The notes under the pieces: generated by a model
What the model was told of the DNA's origin: nothing
What the model saw: the letters and a program-made list of their open reading frames with translations, nothing else
Database searches by the model: none
Position numbers and translations under genes: made by a program
NCBI GenBank assembly: GCA_031263585.1
Contig: JAISFN010000129.1
Coordinates: 25,957-89,956, forward strand
Reading direction: 5' to 3'
DNA: 64,000 bases
Source of the DNA: Prevotellaceae bacterium
GTDB lineage: Bacteria; Bacteroidota; Bacteroidia; Bacteroidales; UBA932
Shown: positions 31,209 to 40,746 of the stretch, piece after piece
How the letters are laid out: every line of letters begins with the position of its first letter
Numbering within the stretch: the stretch's first letter is position 1

Positions 31209-32879
31209 ATGAAAACAGACATTGAAATTGCCCGCGAGGCAAGCATGAAGCCTATTACAGAAATTGCCAATACACTGGGCATTAAAATTGACGAACTCGA
31301 ATTATATGGAAAATATAAGGCAAAGCTTCCGCTAAATTTAATCGACGAAAAAAAACTACGGGAAGCCCGATTGGTATTAGTATCGGCAATATCCCCTACT
31401 CCCGCCGGTGAAGGTAAAACAACCATTTCTATAGGTTTAGCCCAAGGGCTGAATAAAATCGGAAAAAAAACAACGGTAGTGTTGCGCGAGCCTTCATTAG
31501 GCCCTGTATTCGGTATTAAGGGAGGCGCTACAGGCGGCGGTTTTTCACAGGTTATTCCAATGGAAGACATTAACTTGCATTTTACGGGAGATTTTGGAGC
31601 TATCGAAAAAGCCCATAATTTACTGGCCGCAATGATCGACAACAACATCCAAAGCAAAAAATCGTCATTAGGAATTGACCCGCGCACTGTTACATGGAAA
31701 CGAGTTATGGACATGAACGACCGTTCATTACGCCATGTTGTAGTTGGATTGGGAGGCACAACATCGGGTGTGCCCCGCGAAACAGGTTTTGACATTACTG
31801 CGGCATCCGAAGTTATGGCCATTTTATGCCTCGCCGAAAACAGGGAGGATTTAAAATGCCGCTTAGGAAATATATTTGTAGGATACACCTATGACAAAAA
31901 AGCTATTTATGCCCGCGACCTTAAAGCCCACGGTGCAATGGCGGCTCTCCTAAAGGATGCCATTAAACCCAATTTGGTTCAGACAATAGAAAATACCCCG
32001 GCAATTATTCACGGAGGTCCTTTTGCCAACATTGCACAAGGAACCAATTCGGTATTGGCCACAAAAATGGGATTAACTTTTTCAGAATATGTAGTTACCG
32101 AAGCTGGTTTTGGATTCGATTTGGGCGCCGAAAAATTCATGGATATAAAATGTCAGTACTCTGGCTTAGCCCCCGATGCCGTTGTATTGGTAGCCACAAT
32201 AAGAGCATTGCGTTATCATGGCGGAGCGCCTGTTAAAGAGGCCGGACAAGCAAATATCGAGGCTTTGAAAAAAGGAATCGGCAACCTCGAAAAACATATT
32301 GAAAATATGAAACAATTCGAGCTATGTCCTGTAGTTACAATCAATAAATTTATTGCCGACACCGATGACGAAATCCAATTTGTTATGGACACATGCAAAC
32401 GCATAGGCGTTCAGGCATGCGTTGCCGAAGTATGGGCCAAAGGCGGCAGCGGAGCCATAACATTAGCCCAAACAGTGATAAAAGTAGCCGAAAGCTGCAC
32501 CGGCAAATACAAACCATTGTACGACTGGCAATGGAGCGTAGAACAAAAAATCGAAACAATTGCCAAAAAAATATACGGGGCCGAGGCTGTCGATTATACG
32601 CCAAAAGCCAAAGCCGACTTGAAAAAAGTATATAACTTAGGCTTGGATAAATTACCGGTTTGTATGGCTAAAACACAAAAATCATTATCCGATAATCCTG
32701 CTCTATTAGGCCGTCCTAAGGATTTTGTGGTAACCGTGCGTGAAATCGAAATCGCCGCAGGCGCAGGGTTCGTGATTCCGATTACAGGTGAAATCATGCG
32801 CATGCCGGGCTTACCCGATGAGCCGTCAGCCGAAAAAATTGATATTGATAATGTCGGCAATATTTATGGATTGTTTTAG
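31209..32879 (+). CDS. fhs: Formate-tetrahydrofolate ligase
   Basis: This 556-residue enzyme joins formate and tetrahydrofolate with ATP to give 10-formyl-THF. The P-loop PTPAGEGKTTISIG lies near residue 65, followed by REPSLGPVFGIKGGATGGG, with the family segments VTEAGFGFDLGAEKF and EVWAKGGSGA. Length and motifs are standard. It is a one-carbon metabolism gene placed inside the polysaccharide locus, with its own upstream gap; the export gene begins only 48 bp after its stop. Confidence 0.97.
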   Translation: MKTDIEIAREASMKPITEIANTLGIKIDELELYGKYKAKLPLNLIDEKKLREARLVLVSAISPTPAGEGKTTISIGLAQGLNKIGKKTTVVLREPSLGPVFGIKGGATGGGFSQVIPMEDINLHFTGDFGAIEKAHNLLAAMIDNNIQSKKSSLGIDPRTVTWKRVMDMNDRSLRHVVVGLGGTTSGVPRETGFDITAASEVMAILCLAENREDLKCRLGNIFVGYTYDKKAIYARDLKAHGAMAALLKDAIKPNLVQTIENTPAIIHGGPFANIAQGTNSVLATKMGLTFSEYVVTEAGFGFDLGAEKFMDIKCQYSGLAPDAVVLVATIRALRYHGGAPVKEAGQANIEALKKGIGNLEKHIENMKQFELCPVVTINKFIADTDDEIQFVMDTCKRIGVQACVAEVWAKGGSGAITLAQTVIKVAESCTGKYKPLYDWQWSVEQKIETIAKKIYGAEAVDYTPKAKADLKKVYNLGLDKLPVCMAKTQKSLSDNPALLGRPKDFVVTVREIEIAAGAGFVIPITGEIMRMPGLPDEPSAEKIDIDNVGNIYGLF

Positions 32880-32927
32880 CGTTAAAATTTAGGAACTATA
32901 TAATTATAATATAATATTTATCATAGG

Positions 32928-35324
32928 ATGAAGAAACTCATTTCCTGTCTTTTTTTTGTTTTTATACTTAGCGGCTTTGCTTGGGGGCAAATGTCCGATC
33001 AGCAGATAATTAATTACGTAAAACAAGAATCTGCAAAAGGGACATCCCAGCAAGAGATGGCTACTTATTTGTTACGGCGAGGAGTTACTCAAGCTCAATT
33101 GGAACGAATAAAATCTCAGCACGAGAGCGAGTCTGCTCAAGTTAGCAGTCAAAAAAGCGGCGCTCAGCTCCACCGCGAAAGGACGGAAGACCCGGTTGAT
33201 GATGATGTTAACTCGGGTGATTTTGATGCCATAAGCGCCGAAATACTTCCGACGGATCCTAATCCGGCTCAGGTTTTTGGCCGTAATATTTTTAATACCC
33301 GGAATTTGTCTTTTGCGCCTAATACGAATATTCCTACTCCGTCCGATTATAAACTAGGGCCTGGGGATGAGGTTATTATCGACATTTGGGGAGCATCCCA
33401 GGCTAATATACGCCAGACTATTTCTCCGGAAGGGAGCATAATGGTTGATCGCTTGGGACCTATTTATTTAAACGGGAAAACGGTGCACGAAGCTAACAAT
33501 TACATAAAAAACCGTTTTGCTAATTTATATGCAGGGATAGGAGGCTACTCCGAAATTATGCTCACCTTAGGGCGCATACGTACCATTCAGATAAATGTAA
33601 TGGGCGATGTTTCTGTTCCCGGCACTTATTCATTATCGTCGTTATCGTCGGTATTTCATGCTTTATACCGCGTGGGAGGCGTAACGAATATCGGATCTCT
33701 ACGGTCTGTTAAATTATACCGCGGAGGGAAGTTACTGAAAACGATTGACGTTTATCCATATATCCTGGAAGGTAAATTCGAAGACGATATTCGTTTAATG
33801 GATGATGATGTTATTATTGTTTCGCCTTATATATCTTTAGTAAATATATCGGGAAAAGTAAAGCGTGCAATGTATTACGAGATGAAAGAAAACGAGACAT
33901 TGGACGACTTAATTAATTATGCGGGAGGTTTTGAAGGAGACGCTTACCGAGATAAATTACGCGTAACGCGTACAACAGGCGCTGAAAATTTAGTTTTTAC
34001 CGTTCAGAATGAAGAATTTTCAACGTTTAAGCTTCAGGATAAAGACGTTGTAACCGTAAGTTCCGGCATCGATTTGTTCGAAAACAGGGTGGAAATATTG
34101 GGAGCCGTTTACCGGACAGGCTATTATGAAATAGGTAAGGATATCCATACGGTTAAAGAATTAATTACGGTCGCAGACGGACTTCGCGGGGATGCTTTTT
34201 TAAACCGCGCAGTATTAACCCGCGAAAAAGAGGATTTTACAACAGAAACAATGTCGGTAGACATGACCGGCATAATGGATGGGAAAATACCCGATATCGT
34301 TTTACATAAAAACGATATTTTATACATTCCCTCGATACACGACTTAAAAGAATATGGCAGTTTCGTAATTGCCGGAGCTGTTGCCCGTCCGGGCGCTTAT
34401 AAATATTCTGAAAATACAACTCTTGAAGACCTGATTGTTCAAGCAGGGGGATTATTAGAGTCGGCCTCCGTTGTAAGGGTTGATATTGCCCGCCGGATTA
34501 TTAACCCAAAAAGCGTGGCCGAAACCGATATTCTTTCAAAATCGTTTACTTTAGGCATTAAAGATGGTTTTATTGTGGAAGGGGAAAAGGAGTTTTTACT
34601 GGAACCCTACGACCACGTATATATACGTAGAAGTCCCGAATATTTTGCGCAACAAAATGTTCATATATCCGGGGAAGTTTTATTTCCGGGAAGTTATGCG
34701 CTAAGTAAAAAAACTGAACGGCTTTCCGATTTAATTAACCGGGCAGGAGGTATTACCCAATATGCCTATATGGCAGGAGCCCGTTTGGTACGGGAACGTT
34801 CGGCAGAGGAACTATACCGTTCCCGCGTAGCGCTAAGAATGGCCTCGCAAGCGGATAAAGATTCCATTGCTGTAAATACCTTGGACTTGGATAGATATTA
34901 TGGAATAGGAATAGACCTGTATCAGGCTTTACTGTATCCTGGGTCCGACTACGATTTAGTATTACGGGAAGGCGACCGTATTCTTGTTCCGGAATACGAG
35001 AACACCGTAAAAATAAACGGAGCGGTAATGTACCCCAATACAATTAGTTACAAACCCGAACAAAAATTATCATATTATATAAATCAAGCCGGAGGATATA
35101 TGACTAATGCAAAAAAACGAAACGCTTATGTAATTTATATGAATGGGATGGTTAGTAAAATTAGTAAATACGATAAAAAAGCCATCCAACCGGGGAGTGA
35201 AATTATTATTCCGAGTAAACAGGAGCGTCAACGTTTGTCAACACAAGAGATACTGAGCATTGGTACAAGCGTAATTTCCATAGCAAGTTTAGTAGGGATA
35301 TTGATTAATGCGTTAAAAAAATAA
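32928..35324 (+). CDS. Polysaccharide export outer membrane protein with SLBB repeats (Wza-like)
   Basis: This 798-residue secreted protein has a signal peptide (LISCLFFVFILSGFAWGQ). The polysaccharide-export domain carries YKLGPGDEVIIDIWG near residue 145, then several SLBB beta-grasp repeats (for example VNVMGDVSVPGTYSL-like units and VHISGEVLFPGSYALSKKTE). A C-terminal hydrophobic helix ends the protein. Wza-type proteins form the outer-membrane exit for capsule or exopolysaccharide. It is much longer than E. coli Wza because of the extra SLBB units, as is usual in Bacteroidales. wzz starts 11 bp downstream. Confidence 0.92.
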   Translation: MKKLISCLFFVFILSGFAWGQMSDQQIINYVKQESAKGTSQQEMATYLLRRGVTQAQLERIKSQHESESAQVSSQKSGAQLHRERTEDPVDDDVNSGDFDAISAEILPTDPNPAQVFGRNIFNTRNLSFAPNTNIPTPSDYKLGPGDEVIIDIWGASQANIRQTISPEGSIMVDRLGPIYLNGKTVHEANNYIKNRFANLYAGIGGYSEIMLTLGRIRTIQINVMGDVSVPGTYSLSSLSSVFHALYRVGGVTNIGSLRSVKLYRGGKLLKTIDVYPYILEGKFEDDIRLMDDDVIIVSPYISLVNISGKVKRAMYYEMKENETLDDLINYAGGFEGDAYRDKLRVTRTTGAENLVFTVQNEEFSTFKLQDKDVVTVSSGIDLFENRVEILGAVYRTGYYEIGKDIHTVKELITVADGLRGDAFLNRAVLTREKEDFTTETMSVDMTGIMDGKIPDIVLHKNDILYIPSIHDLKEYGSFVIAGAVARPGAYKYSENTTLEDLIVQAGGLLESASVVRVDIARRIINPKSVAETDILSKSFTLGIKDGFIVEGEKEFLLEPYDHVYIRRSPEYFAQQNVHISGEVLFPGSYALSKKTERLSDLINRAGGITQYAYMAGARLVRERSAEELYRSRVALRMASQADKDSIAVNTLDLDRYYGIGIDLYQALLYPGSDYDLVLREGDRILVPEYENTVKINGAVMYPNTISYKPEQKLSYYINQAGGYMTNAKKRNAYVIYMNGMVSKISKYDKKAIQPGSEIIIPSKQERQRLSTQEILSIGTSVISIASLVGILINALKK

Positions 35325-35335
35325 GGTGATTAGTA

Positions 35336-36415
35336 ATGAGTGATACTATAAATAATACAGAAAGCGTAGAAGTAGAAAATGAAATAGACCTTATTGAGTT
35401 AATCCGTAAATTATGGAATAAACGTTGGTTCATTTTTAAAGCTTGTTGTATTGGCGGGGTAATCGGCCTTATTATTGCTTTTAGTATTCCTAAAGAATAT
35501 ACAACAACAGTTATATTAGCTCCAGAAATTAATTCTGAAAACAAAGGGAACATGGGCGCATTGGCTGCTACAATAGGTATCAATCTACAACAAAATACAT
35601 CAGAAATATCACCTGATTTATATCCTGATATTGTTAAGTCAACACCTTTTCTTTTAGCCCTTTTAGATTTAAAGGTTGTTGATAAAGAACAAGAGATCAA
35701 TACAACTTTATATAATTATTTAAATGATTTGCAGAAAAAAGCATGGTGGGATTATATTTTTAGTTTTCCATTTCAAGTTTTAAGTAAGATACATCCAACT
35801 CCTGAAAATACAGATGCTGAGGGTATTTCAGAAAAGATAATATCATTAACAGTAGAACAGGAAGAAGTAATAAAAATGTTAAACAAGAAAATAAGTATTT
35901 CTGTTAATAAAAAGACGGGGGTGATATCTTTAGGGGTTACAATGCAAAGTGCGAATATCTCAGCAAGTATAGCTGATACATTATCATCTTATATGCAAGA
36001 TTATATAATAAAATATCGAACAGAAAAAGCAAGGCAGGATTTAGCATTTACTCAGATTTTATACGACGAATCAAAACAAGAATATTATAATGCCCAACAA
36101 GTTTATGCCAATTATATAGATAAAAACCAAGGTATTATTTCTGCAAGTTTTAGAACTACACAAGAGCGTTTGCAGAATGAAATGAATTTAGCTTATAATG
36201 TTTATACTCAAATGGCGCAACAGTTGCAAATGGCAAAAATTAAGGTTCAGGATACTACCCCTGTATGTAAAATTATTCAGCCAGCAGTAATCCCAATAAA
36301 GGCTTCAACTCCTAAGAAAATTTTGATTTTGATGGGATTTGTTTTTTTAGCATTTCTTGCTTCTTATGGCTGGATTTTTTTTGTAAAAGATTATATAAAG
36401 AGTGGAAAGCAGTAA
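35336..36415 (+). CDS. Wzz-type chain length determinant protein
   Basis: This 359-residue polysaccharide co-polymerase has a transmembrane helix near residues 35-55 (FKACCIGGVIGLIIAFSIP), a periplasmic coiled-coil-rich middle, and a second helix at the C-terminus (KILILMGFVFLAFLASYGWI). There is no tyrosine-kinase domain, so it is the short Wzz form rather than Wzc. It sets polymer chain length together with the polymerase. From here onward the DNA is visibly more AT-rich than in the upstream genes. Confidence 0.9.
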   Translation: MSDTINNTESVEVENEIDLIELIRKLWNKRWFIFKACCIGGVIGLIIAFSIPKEYTTTVILAPEINSENKGNMGALAATIGINLQQNTSEISPDLYPDIVKSTPFLLALLDLKVVDKEQEINTTLYNYLNDLQKKAWWDYIFSFPFQVLSKIHPTPENTDAEGISEKIISLTVEQEEVIKMLNKKISISVNKKTGVISLGVTMQSANISASIADTLSSYMQDYIIKYRTEKARQDLAFTQILYDESKQEYYNAQQVYANYIDKNQGIISASFRTTQERLQNEMNLAYNVYTQMAQQLQMAKIKVQDTTPVCKIIQPAVIPIKASTPKKILILMGFVFLAFLASYGWIFFVKDYIKSGKQ

Positions 36416-37931
36416 TAAACGTATAGCTAAAAACACGTTGATAATGTATGCTCGTATGTTATTAGTAATGCTTATTACACTTTTTACAGTAAGGGTAGTG
36501 CTAAAAACGTTAGGAGTAGAAGATTATGGAATTTATAATGTAGTGGCAGGGTTGGTTGCTTCTGTATCGTTTATAAGTACATCCATGCAAATGGCTACAC
36601 AACGTTTTTATGCATATGCTATAGGCGAAAAAGATACGGAAAAACAAAAAGTTTTATTCAATTTAAGTTTGCTTATTTATGTTATTCTCGTAGTTGTAAT
36701 TTTTATTTTGGCAGAAACGGTCGGGTTATGGTTTTTAATGCGTAAAATGGTTATCCCAGAATCACGTTTTATCGCTGCCTTATGGATTTATCAATTTGCT
36801 ATTCTGTCTTTTGTGACTACTATACTGACTGTTCCATTTTTGGCGATGATTGTTGCACGTGAAGATATGGGTGTTTATGCTTTAATTAGTTTAATTGATT
36901 GTGTATTAAAATTGTTTATTTTAATGCCCTTAATTTTTTTACCATACGATAAATTGATTTTTTATGGAGTACTTATTTTGTTGGTTACTATTATAAAAGA
37001 TGGAATAACAGTATTGTATAGCCGAAAAAATTATGTGGAGTGTAAGTTTAAGAAAATATGGGATAAACAATTGTTTCGTTCTTTGCTTTCCTATTCAGGA
37101 TGGTCTTTGTTTGGATCAACCGCATATATCTCGTATACACAAGGGAATAACTTGTTAATTAATATTTTTTTTGGACCAATAGCTAATGCCGCGTACACTG
37201 TAGCATTTCAGGTAAGTAATGCTTTAAATATGTTTGCGAGTAATTTTTTTATGGTTGTGCGTCCTCCTTTAATTAAAAGTTATGTAGCAGGTAATTATAC
37301 TTATATGATGCGATTGTTTTACATGAGTAGTAAGGTTACATTTTGTTTATTATTACTGATATTTCTACCTTTGATACTGAAAACTGATTATATATTAAAT
37401 CTTTGGTTAAATGATGTTAGTGAATATATGGTAGCTTTTACCCGTTTAACTTTGGTAGCTACCATAATTTTGTCCATGCATTACCCAATTACTGCAATTA
37501 TTCAGGCTGCTGCTGCAGTGAAGCGTTATCATATGATTGTGGAAACAGTTACCTTGCTTATTTTGCCGTTGACATATATTTTTTATAAAGCAGGATGTCG
37601 GGTTGAATATACTTTTTATGTTTCAATATGTATGTTTGTGATTGCTCATATGGTAAGAATTGCTGTGCTACGAACCGTGATTCCTTTTTCGGTAAAAGAA
37701 TATTGTTCAAAGTTTATATTTCCAATTGTGATAGTTACTATCCTTTCATTTGCAATTTCCTTTTATGTGAATACTTTGATGTTGTATGGATTATTTAATT
37801 TAATTTTTACAACAATAGTATCCGTTGTAGTTACATTTATATGTTCTTTTTTTATTGCGATTAGCAAACAAGAACGGGAGATGGTTTTGAAAATGATAAT
37901 AAGAAGGAATAGTGAGGTTAAAGAAAAATAA
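36402..37931 (+). CDS. Polysaccharide flippase (Wzx, MOP superfamily)
   Basis: This 509-residue protein has about 12-14 transmembrane segments of the Wzx/PST family, which flips lipid-linked repeat units across the inner membrane. The start is a GTG at 36402 that overlaps the wzz end by 14 bp. The opening SSNKRIAKNTLIMYARMLLV matches the usual N-terminus of Bacteroidales Wzx proteins, so I prefer it to the ATG at 36444. The polymerase gene begins 5 bp after the stop. Confidence 0.92.
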   Translation: MESSNKRIAKNTLIMYARMLLVMLITLFTVRVVLKTLGVEDYGIYNVVAGLVASVSFISTSMQMATQRFYAYAIGEKDTEKQKVLFNLSLLIYVILVVVIFILAETVGLWFLMRKMVIPESRFIAALWIYQFAILSFVTTILTVPFLAMIVAREDMGVYALISLIDCVLKLFILMPLIFLPYDKLIFYGVLILLVTIIKDGITVLYSRKNYVECKFKKIWDKQLFRSLLSYSGWSLFGSTAYISYTQGNNLLINIFFGPIANAAYTVAFQVSNALNMFASNFFMVVRPPLIKSYVAGNYTYMMRLFYMSSKVTFCLLLLIFLPLILKTDYILNLWLNDVSEYMVAFTRLTLVATIILSMHYPITAIIQAAAAVKRYHMIVETVTLLILPLTYIFYKAGCRVEYTFYVSICMFVIAHMVRIAVLRTVIPFSVKEYCSKFIFPIVIVTILSFAISFYVNTLMLYGLFNLIFTTIVSVVVTFICSFFIAISKQEREMVLKMIIRRNSEVKEK

Positions 37932-37936
37932 GTATA

Positions 37937-39220
37937 ATGGATATGGATAATGATTTATTACTATATCTTAATGCAGCTTTATATGTTGGCACTTTTTTCG
38001 TGTATCAATATAAAAAAAAATATTTCTCAATTGGCAGTTTCGTATTGTTATTCTATGCTATCACTTCTTTAATTGCTATTGATTTATTTCGATCGCCTTT
38101 TGCTAAGGAATTTCATGATTTAACTTTATTCCCTTTTATATATTTGTACATAGCATTAATGATGTGTTTTTCGCCTTTGTTGCGGTTTAAAGATAAAAAG
38201 ATCAGTTCTATCAGAATGCCAGACTCTAATTTGATGAATATATTATCTGTAATAGTGATAATTTCATTTATGGTGAAATTTCTGACAGAAATATCTTCTT
38301 TTTCTTTTGATAATCAGTTTTTTGATCCAATGTCTTTAGCTGAAAATTACAAAGAAAGAGAGAGGGTTGGCGGTCCACCAGGCTTGGGGTTATCCAATGC
38401 TCTTAGGTTTCTTTCATTTCTACTCTCTGATACATTGCTTTTGTTTTTGTTTTACAATATGTTGATGAAAAATAGATTATTGTCAATTGGTATAATACTG
38501 AGTCTTTTTTCTTATTTAATCCTTTCTTTATCTAATGGTGATAGATATTATGTATTTAATTTATTTATTGATTTACCTTTTTTATACTTGCTATTTAGGC
38601 ATAAACTAGCTAAAAAAGCGCATAGAATAGTCTCTTGGTCATTAATATCTGTAGGATTAATACTTGTTATTGCTATGGGGACTGTTACTATGGGAAGATA
38701 TGGCAATAACAAACAAGGAGAAGCCTATTTGATTTATTCTCTTGAAACTTATGCTGCACAAAACTTCATTTTCTTTAATAATTATGGATTAGACGCGGGA
38801 GGAATTCGCTATGGTGATAATACAGCTAATTTATTAAAAAAAATAGCTGGTTTAAATGCGTCAGACGATCAATTTGAAGGACGTATAGTGTATTCTAATT
38901 TAAAAATAGATAATTCAAGATTTTATACCTTCGTTGGTGATTTTACTCTTGACTATGGACCTATTGTTGGATTTCTTATATTAATGCTAATGACAGTGCT
39001 ATTTTCGAGGCTTTTACGTGTGAATAAAGGAGAGTATCATTTTAATCAAATCGTACTTCTTATAGGATTATACCATATTTGTGTTCATGGTTTTTCTCTT
39101 TTTACATATTCGTTCTGGATGGGTAATATAAAACTGATAGTTCTTTTCCTCTTATACGCATTGCTGGGATTAAAGAAAAAAATAGTTTTCAATTATCGTC
39201 CTAAATTAACAATATGGTAA
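37937..39220 (+). CDS. Polysaccharide polymerase (Wzy-like)
   Basis: This 427-residue polytopic membrane protein has about 10-12 helices and a large soluble loop (residues about 255-330, YGNNKQGEAYLIYSLETYA onward), the typical Wzy layout. Sequence conservation in this class is low, so the call rests on topology and on its place directly behind wzx. It would polymerise the flipped repeat unit in the periplasm. Confidence 0.8.
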   Translation: MDMDNDLLLYLNAALYVGTFFVYQYKKKYFSIGSFVLLFYAITSLIAIDLFRSPFAKEFHDLTLFPFIYLYIALMMCFSPLLRFKDKKISSIRMPDSNLMNILSVIVIISFMVKFLTEISSFSFDNQFFDPMSLAENYKERERVGGPPGLGLSNALRFLSFLLSDTLLLFLFYNMLMKNRLLSIGIILSLFSYLILSLSNGDRYYVFNLFIDLPFLYLLFRHKLAKKAHRIVSWSLISVGLILVIAMGTVTMGRYGNNKQGEAYLIYSLETYAAQNFIFFNNYGLDAGGIRYGDNTANLLKKIAGLNASDDQFEGRIVYSNLKIDNSRFYTFVGDFTLDYGPIVGFLILMLMTVLFSRLLRVNKGEYHFNQIVLLIGLYHICVHGFSLFTYSFWMGNIKLIVLFLLYALLGLKKKIVFNYRPKLTIW

Positions 39221-39572
39221 TTAAGCAAAAGATAATGAGCATATTTTGGCCAGATTGCCTGTTTTTATTTATACTAATCTGAACAAAATATTTTAACGAA
39301 TTATATATTAATTAATAATAATATGTTAGTAACTATTAGGAAATTATATTATAACTTATTTTTTTGACACCCTACTGTCATCCTAAACACATCAAAGGAT
39401 TTCATTATCTGCGAATCCAGATTCTTCACTTCGTTCATAATGAAAACAATATATCATGTTTTACATGCATAAAGTGCCCGATTTTATATTGTATAAATCA
39501 GATTCGCTTTGTATGTTTTAAAAATTTCCTAACAGCTACTTAGATATTTAGTTATTTTTTAAATTGAATAAA
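39221..39572. other. Intergenic region between wzy and the WbsX-like gene
   Basis: This is 352 bp without a gene. It contains an interspersed repeat (39375-39444), and is otherwise AT-rich. No consensus promoter is evident. Confidence 0.5.
39375..39444 (+). repeat. Interspersed intergenic repeat, copy 2
   Basis: The element runs from CTGTCATCCTAAACACATCA through a centre CATTATCTGCGAATCC to AGATTCTTCACTTCGTTCAT and AATGA. The right arm matches copy 1 near gmd. The arms resemble the TCATCCTGAA/TTCAGAATGA ends of dispersed elements often seen between Bacteroidota genes. Confidence 0.5.
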
Positions 39573-40727
39573 ATGAATAGGAAAGCGCAAGTTATAGCAT
39601 TTTATCTTCCACAATTTCACCCTATTCCGGAAAATGATGAGTGGTGGGGAAAGGGTTTTACAGAATGGACCAATGTTGGGAAGGCAAAGCCTTTATTTAG
39701 GGGACATTATCAGCCAAGAGTACCTGCTGATTTAGGATATTATGATTTGCGTATACCTGAAGTTCGTGAAGCTCAAGCTCAAATGGCACATAAGGCTGGA
39801 ATAGAGGGTTTTTGTTATTGGCACTATTGGTTTGGAAATGGAAAAAGGCTATTGGAGAAGCCTTTTCAAGAAGTATTAGAAAGCGGAAAGCCTGATTTTC
39901 CGTTTTGTTTGGGTTGGGCAAATGAAACATGGACAAATAAAAGTTGGGAAGAGGGTACTCGACAAATAAAAAAGTCTATTTTAATGGAGCAAATCTATGA
40001 TGAGAATGACTATGTCAAACATTTTTATGCAGTATTGCCTGCTTTTAAGGATAAGCGATATATAACAATTGATGATAAACCTTTATTTGTTGTTTTTAAA
40101 CCATTAGATATTCCCAATTCTAAAATATTTATTGACACATGGAATCGATTGGCAGAAGAAAATGGTTTAAAAGGAGTTTATTTTGTGGGGATAAGACAAA
40201 ATATGGATGAGAGTGAACGGCGATTTTTTTTTAAGAATAAAAAAATAATAGCAAATAATATTGCTCAAAAGTATAATGAAATTTTAAAGATGGGATTTGA
40301 TGCTGTCAACTCACGTGGTTATTGGAGAGCAGAGTATTATGCGTCTTCAACTATGTATATGCTTTATCGATGGATTATGCGAAAATTGTTTCGTCGATTT
40401 CTTGTAATAAAATGTAAACAATCAGATATAAACAAATTTTTATATTCAGGTGAAGATACATGGGAGAATGTATATCCAACTCTTATACCTTCTTGGGATC
40501 GATCTCCGCGAAGTGGTGTAAATGCTCGAATATATACTGATAGTACACCTGAATTATTTAAGCAACAAATAGAAAAGGCTCTTTCGTTACTTGAAAATAG
40601 AAAAGATGAAAATAAAATATTATTTTTGCAGTCATGGAATGAATGGGCGGAAGGCAACTATGTAGAGCCGGATTTAAAATTCGGTAAAGGATATATCAAT
40701 GTTTTAAGAGAAATGTTAGTTGAATAA
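39573..40727 (+). CDS. WbsX-like protein (GH99-like domain)
   Basis: This 384-residue protein has the WbsX/GH99-like signature: IAFYLPQFHPIPENDEWWG near the start, GFTEWTNV, FCYWHYWFGNGKRLLE, and near the end FLQSWNEWAEGNYVEPD. WbsX-type proteins occur in O-antigen and capsule loci and are usually annotated as glycosyltransferases or glycan hydrolases; the exact reaction is uncertain. I use the ATG at 39573 rather than the upstream TTG. It opens a new sub-block of the locus after the repeat-bearing gap. Confidence 0.85.
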   Translation: MNRKAQVIAFYLPQFHPIPENDEWWGKGFTEWTNVGKAKPLFRGHYQPRVPADLGYYDLRIPEVREAQAQMAHKAGIEGFCYWHYWFGNGKRLLEKPFQEVLESGKPDFPFCLGWANETWTNKSWEEGTRQIKKSILMEQIYDENDYVKHFYAVLPAFKDKRYITIDDKPLFVVFKPLDIPNSKIFIDTWNRLAEENGLKGVYFVGIRQNMDESERRFFFKNKKIIANNIAQKYNEILKMGFDAVNSRGYWRAEYYASSTMYMLYRWIMRKLFRRFLVIKCKQSDINKFLYSGEDTWENVYPTLIPSWDRSPRSGVNARIYTDSTPELFKQQIEKALSLLENRKDENKILFLQSWNEWAEGNYVEPDLKFGKGYINVLREMLVE

Positions 40728-40746
40728 TATTTAATTTGAAAATTGT

